Source: JBDTRY01 sp039931435
Lineage (GTDB): Bacteria > Acidobacteriota > Thermoanaerobaculia > Gp7-AA8
DNA: 14,439 nucleotides
NCBI GenBank assembly: GCA_039931435.1
Contig: JBDTRY010000083.1
Coordinates: 1 to 14,439, forward strand
Reading direction: 5' to 3'
Notes under the pieces: generated by a model
Seen by the model: the letters and a program-made list of their open reading frames with translations, nothing else
The model's database searches: none
What the model was told of the DNA's origin: nothing
Made by a program: the position numbers and the translations under genes
In this document: positions 1-7,400 of the stretch, in pieces
How positions within the stretch are numbered: the first letter of the stretch is position 1
Layout of the letters: each line of letters opens with the position of its first letter

Positions 1-115
1 TCATCCTGAAGCGTCGAGCGAAGGATCTCTTCTACCTTCCCGGTTGCTACGACGAAGAAGGACACGATTCTCGTTGACGAGATCCTTCGGTCGCTACGCT
101 CCCTCAAGGATGACA
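1..115. repeat. Imperfect palindromic intergenic repeat, copy 1 (REP/MITE-like)
   Basis: The left arm (1-29) begins TCATCCTGAAGCGTC and ends GAAGGATCTC. The right arm (79-115) begins GAGATCCTTCGG and ends GGATGACA. The arms are imperfect reverse complements around a central segment of about 49 nt. Arms and centre match the element at 9113-9226 almost base for base, including the central stretch CTACCTTCCCGGTTGCTAC. It lies just beyond the 3' end of menA and may extend upstream of the window. No ORF in it looks genuine. It could act as a transcript-end or mRNA-stability structure, but no U-tract follows the stem. Confidence 0.85.
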
Positions 116-140
116 AGTTCAACACGCCGGCCCTGCAAAT

Positions 141-1025
141 CTAGGTCGGAATCAACAGTCCGATCGAGAACATCAAGCCGTACGCGGCATGCAATGCGGC
201 GGCGGTTCCGAGCGTGCGGTTCAGGGAGCGCCCTTGATCGATCTGCGAGGAACGGATCACACGAAGCGCCAGCGGGAGCGCAACTATCGGTAGAACGAAC
301 GCAAGCCACTGTCCCTTTAGCAGCCACAAAGCGCTCATGGCGAACGGAGCGATGGACAGAATGGCGATCTCTGCCTGTGCACCGCGAACGCCGAAGCGAA
401 CGGCCAGGGTTCGCTTTCCGCTGAGGGCGTCCCCCTGATGATCGCGCAGGTTATTCACTGCCAGAAGAACTGTGGCCAGAAATCCCATGCTCAATCCCCC
501 GACGATTGCCCCGAAGCTGTAGGCCAGTGTCTGCAGGTAGTAGGTTCCTCCCACGGCGATCAATCCGAAGAAAACGATCACGAATACGTCACCCAGTCCG
601 TGATAGGCGAGCGGGTACGGTCCCCCCGTGTAGAGATAGGCAGCGAGAATGGAAGCCAATCCGATGACGATGAACGCCGTTCCTCCGCGCAGAACGATGG
701 GGATACCCACGACGATGGCCACGCCGAAACAGATCCAGGCACCCGCCATCACGCGCTGGTGGGTGAGCAGGCCGGCCTGCGTAACGCGCAATGGACCCAG
801 CCTTTCTGCCGTGTCCGTGCCTTTGCGGAAATCGATGGCGTCGTTGACTAAATTCGTTCCGATCTGAATGAGGATCGCTCCAAGGAGCGGAAGAATGAAA
901 AACAACCAGTTCACGGTGGCGTGATCGGACACGGCCAGCGACGTGCCGACGAGGACCGGAATCACCGCAGCGGTGAGGGTCTTTGGGCGAGCGGCAACGA
1001 CCCAGCTTCTGAGGTTCGAAGCCAT
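141..1025 (-). CDS. menA: 1,4-dihydroxy-2-naphthoate polyprenyltransferase (MenA)
   Basis: This integral membrane UbiA-family prenyltransferase joins a polyprenyl chain to 1,4-dihydroxy-2-naphthoate with loss of CO2, giving demethylmenaquinone. The 294-residue protein has the usual length. It opens with the MenA-type segment ARPKTLTAAVIPVLVG (residues 12-27). The first Asp-rich prenyl-diphosphate/Mg2+ motif is at 58-71 (N58, N61, D62, D65, D71), the YTGGPYPLAYHGLGD signature is at 132-146, and the second Asp motif is at 191-206 (NNLRDHQGDALSGKRT). Several hydrophobic helices lie between. It is the last gene of the men operon, 4 nt after menB, with no strong Shine-Dalgarno sequence, so translation probably depends on coupling. 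The signature at 132-146 separates it from UbiA. Confidence 0.96.
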   Translation of the reverse strand: MASNLRSWVVAARPKTLTAAVIPVLVGTSLAVSDHATVNWLFFILPLLGAILIQIGTNLVNDAIDFRKGTDTAERLGPLRVTQAGLLTHQRVMAGAWICFGVAIVVGIPIVLRGGTAFIVIGLASILAAYLYTGGPYPLAYHGLGDVFVIVFFGLIAVGGTYYLQTLAYSFGAIVGGLSMGFLATVLLAVNNLRDHQGDALSGKRTLAVRFGVRGAQAEIAILSIAPFAMSALWLLKGQWLAFVLPIVALPLALRVIRSSQIDQGRSLNRTLGTAAALHAAYGLMFSIGLLIPT

Positions 1026-1029
1026 CGTG

Positions 1030-1851
<822 letters not shown>

Positions 1852-1938
1852 GATGTCCTTTCAAACGAGATTCGAACCCGCCAGCGGCAGGCACGCAATG
1901 AAACTCTGTCAAAACCGGAATCCGGGCGCAAGCAGCGC

Positions 1939-2649
1939 TCATGGTCTCCGCAGAAACGGGAGGACTTCCGCGAGGAATCCGCGTGGATTTTCCCAGGGTA
2001 CTCGGTGTCCTGCTCCGGGGATGACCTTCAGCTGACCGCGGTCGAGCGCTGCCACTGCGCGCCTTCCCTCGGCAACGTAGCGTTCGTCGTTTTCTCCGGC
2101 GAGCCACAGGACGGGAACATCCAACCCGGAAAGCTTCGCCAGCAGAAACTCCTGCCGTGCCGGCGACCAGAGGCGCATCGCCCCCGCCAGGGAGCCCCGA
2201 TCGAATTCCTCCTCTCGACGGTCAAAAGCGACCGGTGAACCGCCGAAAACATCGAGATCGTTCCACCGTTCCAGCAGTTCTTCCCATGGATCGTTCTCGA
2301 AGTCGCGCGCCCACTGTTCGTCTCTCTCGCGGCGGTCCTCTCGTTTCTGCTCCCCTTCCGTTCCCAGGCCAGCGGAGACGATCACTGCGGCGCGAAACAT
2401 GGACGGGGCACCGAGCAGTGCGTGAAGGGCGAGCCGACCGCCCATTGAGTATCCGAGAAGAACGGGCTCCGAGTCCTGCCGCCGCACCAGTGCCGTAAAT
2501 TGTTCTGCCCACCGTTCGATTGGCAGAATCTCTTCCCGGCCGGAGAATAACGAAGGTGCGCAGCTTTCGAGGCCTGCCTCACGCAACGAAGGGCGGACCT
2601 GATCCCAGTCGCTCCCCTGCCCCAGGAATCCATGGAGACACCAGATCAC
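1939..2649 (-). CDS. menH: 2-succinyl-6-hydroxy-2,4-cyclohexadiene-1-carboxylate synthase (MenH), GTG start
   Basis: This alpha/beta-hydrolase eliminates pyruvate from SEPHCHC to give SHCHC. I start it at the GTG at 2649, which overlaps the menD stop as GTGA, a usual coupled junction. The 236-residue protein then opens directly on the first beta strand and the oxyanion motif HGFLGQGSDW (from residue 6). The nucleophile elbow GYSMGG places Ser68 as catalytic, GENDERY supplies Asp188, and GAGHRVPWENP supplies His215, completing the triad expected of MenH. A second GTG at 2661 is possible. Longer reading to 2799 would only add residues encoded inside menD. An 87-nt gap with no clear terminator separates it from menB. 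Other small hydrolases share the fold, but position and triad spacing favour MenH. Confidence 0.92.
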   Translation of the reverse strand: MIWCLHGFLGQGSDWDQVRPSLREAGLESCAPSLFSGREEILPIERWAEQFTALVRRQDSEPVLLGYSMGGRLALHALLGAPSMFRAAVIVSAGLGTEGEQKREDRRERDEQWARDFENDPWEELLERWNDLDVFGGSPVAFDRREEEFDRGSLAGAMRLWSPARQEFLLAKLSGLDVPVLWLAGENDERYVAEGRRAVAALDRGQLKVIPGAGHRVPWENPRGFLAEVLPFLRRP

Positions 2650-4292
2650 GCTCCGCCCCACAACTCGTCGTACCGCCTCCAGAACCGTTCCGTTGAGATG
2701 ATGTCCGGAGTCAGTTCGACTACGACACGATCGGGCAGAGATATTCTGTCCGGCACACTGGACCAGTGCTCGAAAGGCAGATTCCACAATGCCGCCCACG
2801 GGCCGAAGTGCAGGTTGTGCACGTTCTCAAACCAGACCTCGCGAACACCGCGCTCGACCCTTTTCAGATCGCCGACGCGGGAGAAAATCCTGCCCCCGCC
2901 GTTATTGACGACGACGATGCGCAATTTCGTTCCAGGATCGAGCTGCCCGATCACCCATGGAGCGGAAAGATCATAGAGTGCGGTCAGATCGCCGACAATG
3001 GCCCAGTTCTCCTGATCCGCGCTGGCAGTTCCCAGAAAGGTAGAGAGCTCTCCGTCGATTCCGTTGGCACCGCGATTGGCGATCAATTGAAAGTTCCGGC
3101 CGGCGAATTGGGCGGCAAGGTCCCATTCTCGGATGGGAAGACTGTTGCCCAGAAAAATCCGGGAGTTCGGCGGTATGCGCCGGGATAGATCGCGGAACTG
3201 GGACGGCTCTGCCGCGGGTTCGGCGTCAAGGATCTCATCCAGTCGTGTCGCCTGAATCCTGTCTTTCTCCAGCAGCGACACGTTCGGCATCGGCTGAATG
3301 GATTCGATGGACGAGAGCATCGAGGGCAGGTCTCCCGTGATGTGCGTGCCGCGAGACAATCCCGAGAATCGAAGATGACTGAGGGTAAGAACAGGGATGT
3401 TGCTGAAGCGCCCATCCAGATCCCGCCAGAATCGAATCGAGGGGACACCCCCGATTCGCAGGATCGCGTCGAAGCCGGCACTTCCGAGGATTCGTTCGCC
3501 GGAGCGCAGAACCAGGTCATCGATTGCCGGGTCTTCACGCAGACCGGAGGTAGCCTCCGCGTAAACGGGCACGGACAGGCGCCGGACGAACCTGCGAGTC
3601 TCATCACGCGCCTCGGCGGGAAGGGACCCGAGAATCATGAGAGGCCTTTGCGCGGCGTCCATGAATTCGTTGATCGTTCCGATGGACGGCTGAGGTAAGG
3701 CGTGGACCTGGATCTGACCGGTCTGTCCCCAATCCGTGCCATCGTCCTGAAGCGAACCATCGATCAAGGGCTCGTCGAAGGCCACGTTGATATGCAGAGC
3801 AGACGACCGCTTCCAGTCGAACGGCTTGACGGGGTTCGCCGTGCTGAGATCGACCGAGTGCTCCACATACTTCCCGAAGATTCCCACCTGCTCGATGGTT
3901 TGCGGCGCGCCGGTTTCCCGGAATGATGCCGGCCGATCGGCGGTGATGAGAAGCAAGGGAGCTCCCTGATAAAAGGCTTCCACCGTCGCCGGCAGAAGCT
4001 CCGCAACCGCAGTTCCTGAGGTGGTGACGACAGCCACCGGCCGCCCATGGACCTTCCAGCGGCCCAGGGCAAAGAAAGCAGCGGATCGTTCATCAAAAAA
4101 GGAGTAGAGCCGGAACGGGCTGCCCGAGGTCAGTACGGCGACCAGAGGACTGTTCCGGGAGCCGGCACATACGCAGACATCCTCGACACCGGCCTGGCGG
4201 GCCAAGCGCAGTACAGCGCGGGCAAGCGCGACGTTCGTCACGGCCTGAGCTTTCGTGAACTGAACCGCATCGCTATCATCGGCCCTCTCCAT
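2646..4292 (-). CDS. menD: 2-succinyl-5-enolpyruvyl-6-hydroxy-3-cyclohexene-1-carboxylate synthase (MenD)
   Basis: This ThDP-dependent enzyme adds the decarboxylated 2-oxoglutarate succinyl unit to isochorismate, the committed step to menaquinone. The 548-residue protein is family length. The N-terminal pyrimidine-binding domain has CAGSRNSPL (42-50), FDERSAAFFALG (66-77; E68 corresponds to the catalytic Glu that contacts ThDP) and TSGTAVAELLPA (91-102), then GAPQTIEQVGIFG (128-140). The C-terminal ThDP/Mg domain has GNSLPIREWDL (382-392), ANRGANGIDG (405-414), GDLTALYDL (434-442) and NNGGGRIF (463-470). The ATG lies inside the last codons of menF, a 17-nt overlap in another frame, and lacks an obvious Shine-Dalgarno, so coupling to menF is likely. 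Confidence 0.97.
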   Translation of the reverse strand: MERADDSDAVQFTKAQAVTNVALARAVLRLARQAGVEDVCVCAGSRNSPLVAVLTSGSPFRLYSFFDERSAAFFALGRWKVHGRPVAVVTTSGTAVAELLPATVEAFYQGAPLLLITADRPASFRETGAPQTIEQVGIFGKYVEHSVDLSTANPVKPFDWKRSSALHINVAFDEPLIDGSLQDDGTDWGQTGQIQVHALPQPSIGTINEFMDAAQRPLMILGSLPAEARDETRRFVRRLSVPVYAEATSGLREDPAIDDLVLRSGERILGSAGFDAILRIGGVPSIRFWRDLDGRFSNIPVLTLSHLRFSGLSRGTHITGDLPSMLSSIESIQPMPNVSLLEKDRIQATRLDEILDAEPAAEPSQFRDLSRRIPPNSRIFLGNSLPIREWDLAAQFAGRNFQLIANRGANGIDGELSTFLGTASADQENWAIVGDLTALYDLSAPWVIGQLDPGTKLRIVVVNNGGGRIFSRVGDLKRVERGVREVWFENVHNLHFGPWAALWNLPFEHWSSVPDRISLPDRVVVELTPDIISTERFWRRYDELWGGA

Positions 4293-5307
4293 TCAAGTCG
4301 AACAGACTCTTCACCTGGTCGCGTTTTGCCTTCAGTTCGGCCAATTCGTTTTCGAAAATGCTCTCCGCCAGCACCCCTCCGCCGGATCCGATCCGGATCG
4401 ACTGACCGGCCCACTGAACGTTGCGAATAGCCACGAGGCAGATCGCCGCATCGTCCGGGGCTTGAAATCCGAAAGGCGCGCCGAACTGTCGCCTGGGTTC
4501 GACCCGGTCACTTTCTTTCAGCCATCGCCTCCCCGCCTCGCAACGTGGAAACACTCCCAGGGCGGCGGTGGGGTGAAGGCGTCCAACCATTTCCTCGAAA
4601 AGGATCACCTCTCCGTCCGCGGAAGCCTCGATTGGAGTGAAGAGGTGAGCAAGGCCCGGAAGCCTGGCAATCTCCGTCGAACCAATGTCGACTCGCAGTC
4701 CGGACCGCAACCGCAGGACAATGTCCTCGACAACCATGCGGTGTTCGTCGCGTTCCTTCGGATCACTCCACAGCTCCTCTGCGCGGTCGATCGGTCGGGT
4801 TCCTGCCAGAGCCGCGGTGCGGTACCCCTGCCCTGCTCCCTCAAAGAGCACCTCCGGGGAGGCGCCGATCATTCCTGCGTCGCCTTGAACAATTCCGTAG
4901 GCCCGCAATGACGGGGGCAGGAAACGAAGTGCCCCGATCAGCCAGGCCATCAGAGCGTCTGGTGACCCCTCGAACGAGCCGTTCTCAAAAAGGACCGGAA
5001 CAGCTTTTTTCAGCCCTTCGTGCTCGATTGAGAAATGAGCGGACGAAAAAAGAGATTGAAACAGCCGACGGTCCGGAGTTTGCCAGTGAATGACCGGTCT
5101 CGTGAATGCCGGATGGGCCTCCACGAGATCTTCGACGGCCATCTCCTGCCAGTGGGAAGGGTGCTTCCAGGGCGAGGGATCGCTCAGGAAATAGTCCGAG
5201 ATAAAGAACGCCGCTGCGTCCTTCTGTCTTGAGGCCGCCGCGCGAAATGGCCCGCGACCGGCAATAATACGTCCCGGAGACGACTGAATGAATGCGAAGT
5301 CAGACAT
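4276..5307 (-). CDS. menF: Isochorismate synthase (MenF), compact form
   Basis: It isomerises chorismate to isochorismate, the first menaquinone-specific step, and leads the minus-strand operon. I place the start at the ATG at 5307 (343 residues, MSDFAFIQSSPGR). Reading on to 5511 would run deep into the divergent DAHP synthase gene and adds a low-complexity Arg/Ser-rich tail. Chorismate-binding motifs appear in order: GASPEVLFE (148-156), AALAGTRP (165-172), KERDEHRMVVEDI (184-196), LHPTAALGVFPR (245-256) and GSGGGVLAES followed by ENELAELKAK (307-327). A lysine pair at 100-101 fits the general-base Lys region of isochorismate synthases. At 343 residues it is shorter than E. coli MenF, mainly at the N-terminus. 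Anthranilate or aminodeoxychorismate synthase is less likely given the operon. Confidence 0.93.
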   Translation of the reverse strand: MSDFAFIQSSPGRIIAGRGPFRAAASRQKDAAAFFISDYFLSDPSPWKHPSHWQEMAVEDLVEAHPAFTRPVIHWQTPDRRLFQSLFSSAHFSIEHEGLKKAVPVLFENGSFEGSPDALMAWLIGALRFLPPSLRAYGIVQGDAGMIGASPEVLFEGAGQGYRTAALAGTRPIDRAEELWSDPKERDEHRMVVEDIVLRLRSGLRVDIGSTEIARLPGLAHLFTPIEASADGEVILFEEMVGRLHPTAALGVFPRCEAGRRWLKESDRVEPRRQFGAPFGFQAPDDAAICLVAIRNVQWAGQSIRIGSGGGVLAESIFENELAELKAKRDQVKSLFDLNGEGR

Positions 5308-6166
5308 CACGATCTCAGACAGGCTGGGCGCTGCGCTCGAAGAACGTCGCCTCTCCATGCCCGTAGAGCAGTTCGAAACTCGCACGGTAACGGTAGGAAA
5401 GGTGACCATCGGCGACGGAAGTTTCGTGGTCCTGGCCGGGCCCTGCTCGATCGAATCCGAACTCCAGTTCGGTTCGATCGCGGAACGGGTTCGCCTCGAG
5501 GGAGCGGCCATCCTCAGAGGAGGAGTCTACAAGCTGCGGACCAAGCCCAGCTCGTTCCAGGGACTGGGGACCGAGGCATTCGACCACGTCCGAAAAATCA
5601 AAGCGGCCACGGGAATGCCCATCGTTTCCGAGATCACCGATCCCCGGCAGGTCGAAGCACTTCACGATCTGATCGACGTTTTTCAGGTCGGCACCCGCAA
5701 CATGTACAACTATTCTCTTCTAAAGGAACTGGGCATGATTCGCAAGCCTGTCATGCTCAAACGAGGTATGTCTGCCCTGATCGACGAATGGCTCAACGCC
5801 GCAGGGTACATCCTTGCCGGCGGCAACGCCGACGTCATTCTCTGCGAGCGGGGCATCCGCACATTCGAGACCAAGATGCGGAACACGCTCGATCTGGCGG
5901 CCGTGGCCTGGATCAAACGCCACACGGAATTCCCGGTAATCGTCGACCCGTCCCATGGAACGGGCCGGCCTGAACTGATCGGGCCCATGACCCTGGCAGC
6001 AGCAGCAGCCGGAGCGGACGGCGTTCTGATCGAGGTTCATCCGGAACCAGGCCGGGCGCTTTCCGATGGAGAGCAGGCGGTCGACTTCAAGGAATTCGGA
6101 GAGTTGATGGCCCGGCTGCGCATCGTGCTCGACGCGCTGGGCAGGCCTCTATCGGCTTCGGCATGA
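5288..6166 (+). CDS. aroF: 3-deoxy-7-phosphoheptulonate (DAHP) synthase, type I-beta, no regulatory domain
   Basis: It condenses phosphoenolpyruvate with erythrose 4-phosphate, the first step toward chorismate. The 292-residue protein has the class I metal-dependent motifs: GPCSIES (51-57, Cys53 metal ligand), KLRTKPSSFQGLG (82-94), KRGMSALIDEWL (158-169), ERGIRTFE (187-194), DPSHGTGRP (220-228, His223) and IEVHPEPGRALSDGEQ (248-263, Glu249 and Asp260). The usual KPRTSP motif reads KLRTKP here. The N-terminal ferredoxin-like domain that mediates Tyr inhibition in Thermotoga-type enzymes is absent. The ATG at 5288 has GGAG 8 nt upstream, but this makes the 5' end overlap menF by 20 nt. An ATG at 5360 is a shorter alternative without a Shine-Dalgarno. 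The exact gene symbol (aroF or aroG) is arbitrary. Confidence 0.94.
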   Translation: MNAKSDITISDRLGAALEERRLSMPVEQFETRTVTVGKVTIGDGSFVVLAGPCSIESELQFGSIAERVRLEGAAILRGGVYKLRTKPSSFQGLGTEAFDHVRKIKAATGMPIVSEITDPRQVEALHDLIDVFQVGTRNMYNYSLLKELGMIRKPVMLKRGMSALIDEWLNAAGYILAGGNADVILCERGIRTFETKMRNTLDLAAVAWIKRHTEFPVIVDPSHGTGRPELIGPMTLAAAAAGADGVLIEVHPEPGRALSDGEQAVDFKEFGELMARLRIVLDALGRPLSASA

Positions 6167-6882
6167 CCCGGCCGTACTCCGGCCCTGATGCAAACCGCAT
6201 CCGCTCGATGTTCGCCTCCATCGCCGGCGGATACGATCGGGCCAACACGCTCCTTTCCGGTGGGATTCACCATCTCTGGCGCCGTCGCCTGGTGGACTGG
6301 AGCGGCGCAAATCCCGGCAACGAAATTCTGGACTGCGCCACTGGTACGGGCGATCTGGCCCTGGCTTTTGCTGAACTTGCCGGCCAACAGGGAAGGGTTG
6401 TGGGAACGGACTTCTGCGCGGAGATGCTGGCCTTCGCTCCCGGCAAGGCGAAAAAGCGGGCGCTGCAGATCGATTTCGAAGTCGCGGACGTCACCGCTCT
6501 TCCATACGCAGATGAGTCGTTCGACATTGCCAGCATAGCCTTCGGGATTCGGAACGTGAATGATCCGTTCCTCGCCCTTCAGGAACTGGCCCGGGTGGTG
6601 CGTCCCGGCGGGCGGGTGATGGTTCTGGAGTTCGGGCAGCCAGAGCGTCCCGTCGTCGGGCCATTATTCCGCTTCTACTCTCACCGGGTGCTTCCGCGAC
6701 TGGGAGGAATGATTACCGGAAACCCGGAGGCCTACGGCTATCTGGACAGTTCCGCGGCAGCGTTTCCCAGTGGAGAGGCATTCCTGGAGCTGATGCGCGA
6801 GACCGGTTTGTTTCGCTCAGTCGAATCGCGACCGCTGACGTTCGGGGTGGCGTACATCTATCGCGGCGTGGTCGAGGGCTGA
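6163..6882 (+). CDS. ubiE: Demethylmenaquinone methyltransferase (MenG/UbiE)
   Basis: This class I SAM-dependent methyltransferase C-methylates demethylmenaquinone, the last step of the pathway; some homologues also act on ubiquinone precursors. The 239-residue protein opens with the UbiE signature MFASIAGGYDRANTLLSGG (16-34). SAM motif I is DCATGTGDLAL (57-67), the acidic residue ending strand 2 is D83, FGIRNVNDP is at 127-135 and LEFGQP at 155-160. The start ATG overlaps the upstream stop as ATGA (6163-6166), so it is coupled to the DAHP synthase. With no ubiquinone-specific genes nearby, demethylmenaquinone is the likely substrate. It ends 3 nt from the converging HIT gene, and I see no terminator in between. 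Confidence 0.96.
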   Translation: MTRPYSGPDANRIRSMFASIAGGYDRANTLLSGGIHHLWRRRLVDWSGANPGNEILDCATGTGDLALAFAELAGQQGRVVGTDFCAEMLAFAPGKAKKRALQIDFEVADVTALPYADESFDIASIAFGIRNVNDPFLALQELARVVRPGGRVMVLEFGQPERPVVGPLFRFYSHRVLPRLGGMITGNPEAYGYLDSSAAAFPSGEAFLELMRETGLFRSVESRPLTFGVAYIYRGVVEG

Positions 6883-6885
6883 CCG

Positions 6886-7293
6886 TCACACTTTTTTCAA
6901 TCTCTTCATGACGACGTCGCGAACCGGCTGAATCCGCTTCGATAATTGTCCCGCCCAGCCCTCCGCAGAAAAAATGTAGCGGCCCAGAGGAGGATCGTCG
7001 CTGCGCTTTGGAAGCAGATGGATGTGAAAGTGCTGATCTATATCCCCGACCGCGGCAAGATAAAACTTGTCGAGATGTGCGTCCTCGCGCGCAGCCACCG
7101 CAACAGACCGCGCCAGCGCCATCAACTCCTCAGCTTCGCCGGGAGTCAGCTCGGTGAAGGTCGGCCGGTGCTCACGAACGGCAATGACCAGATGCAAATC
7201 GGCGATCGGCTCCGGAGAAAAGAACGCTTTGGCCAGTTCCGTCGAGGCGATCACATCGTCGTTGGGAATCTCACAGATTCGACAGCCAGGCAT
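6886..7293 (-). CDS. HIT-family (histidine triad) protein
   Basis: HIT proteins bind nucleotides and cleave phosphoester, phosphoramidate or anhydride bonds; the substrate here is unknown. The protein has 135 residues from the start I prefer. The triad reads QHFHIHLLPK, with histidines at 88, 90 and 92 and H90 the expected nucleophile. An N-terminal CxxC (Cys4, Cys7) matches the zinc-site half found in some HIT proteins. I chose the ATG at 7293 because the -10-like TATGAT at 7301-7306 lies 7 nt upstream, which predicts a leaderless transcript. ATGs at 7302 and 7305 would add 3-4 residues overlapping that hexamer. It is convergent with ubiE and divergent from the amidohydrolase, so nothing ties it to menaquinone synthesis. 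Confidence 0.88.
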   Translation of the reverse strand: MPGCRICEIPNDDVIASTELAKAFFSPEPIADLHLVIAVREHRPTFTELTPGEAEELMALARSVAVAAREDAHLDKFYLAAVGDIDQHFHIHLLPKRSDDPPLGRYIFSAEGWAGQLSKRIQPVRDVVMKRLKKV

Positions 7294-7300
7294 GGCCAAC

Positions 7301-7306
7301 ATCATA
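7301..7306 (-). promoter_or_regulatory. -10 hexamer of the HIT gene (predicted leaderless start)
   Basis: TATGAT on the minus strand is separated by 7 nt (GTTGGCC) from the ATG at 7293. No convincing -35 hexamer is seen at the right distance. The geometry would put the transcription start at or next to the A of the ATG. Confidence 0.5.
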
Positions 7307-7388
7307 ACGCGGCACCGTCCACTGTGTTTGTGGTCAGTTCATGGCCAACTCATCCAAGGCAGATGCGCGTTGCGCCATTCTCCCGACT

Positions 7389-7394
7389 TACAAT
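7389..7394 (+). promoter_or_regulatory. -10 hexamer of the amidohydrolase gene (predicted leaderless start)
   Basis: TACAAT is followed by 6 nt (CCACCG) and the ATG at 7401. There is no Shine-Dalgarno sequence in front of this ATG. The upstream -35 region is weak. The same TTACAATCC string with the same spacing precedes the gene at 12033. Confidence 0.55.
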
Positions 7395-7400
7395 CCACCG

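Noticed and set aside
1915..1925. Small hairpin CCGGAATCCGG followed by TTTTG on the minus strand between menH and menB
   Set aside because: The stem of 4-5 bp with a 1-3 nt loop and a short T run is too weak to call a terminator inside an operon.
2650..2799. N-terminal extension of MenH
   Set aside because: It lies wholly inside menD, and MenH proteins normally begin just before the first beta strand and HGFLG motif.
5266..5287. TAATAC as a -10 for the DAHP synthase gene
   Set aside because: The hexamer is plausible but no -35 lies at 15-19 nt, so I do not list it as a promoter.
5308..5511. N-terminal extension of MenF
   Set aside because: It would overlap conserved DAHP synthase coding sequence, is low-complexity, and has no counterpart in isochorismate synthases.
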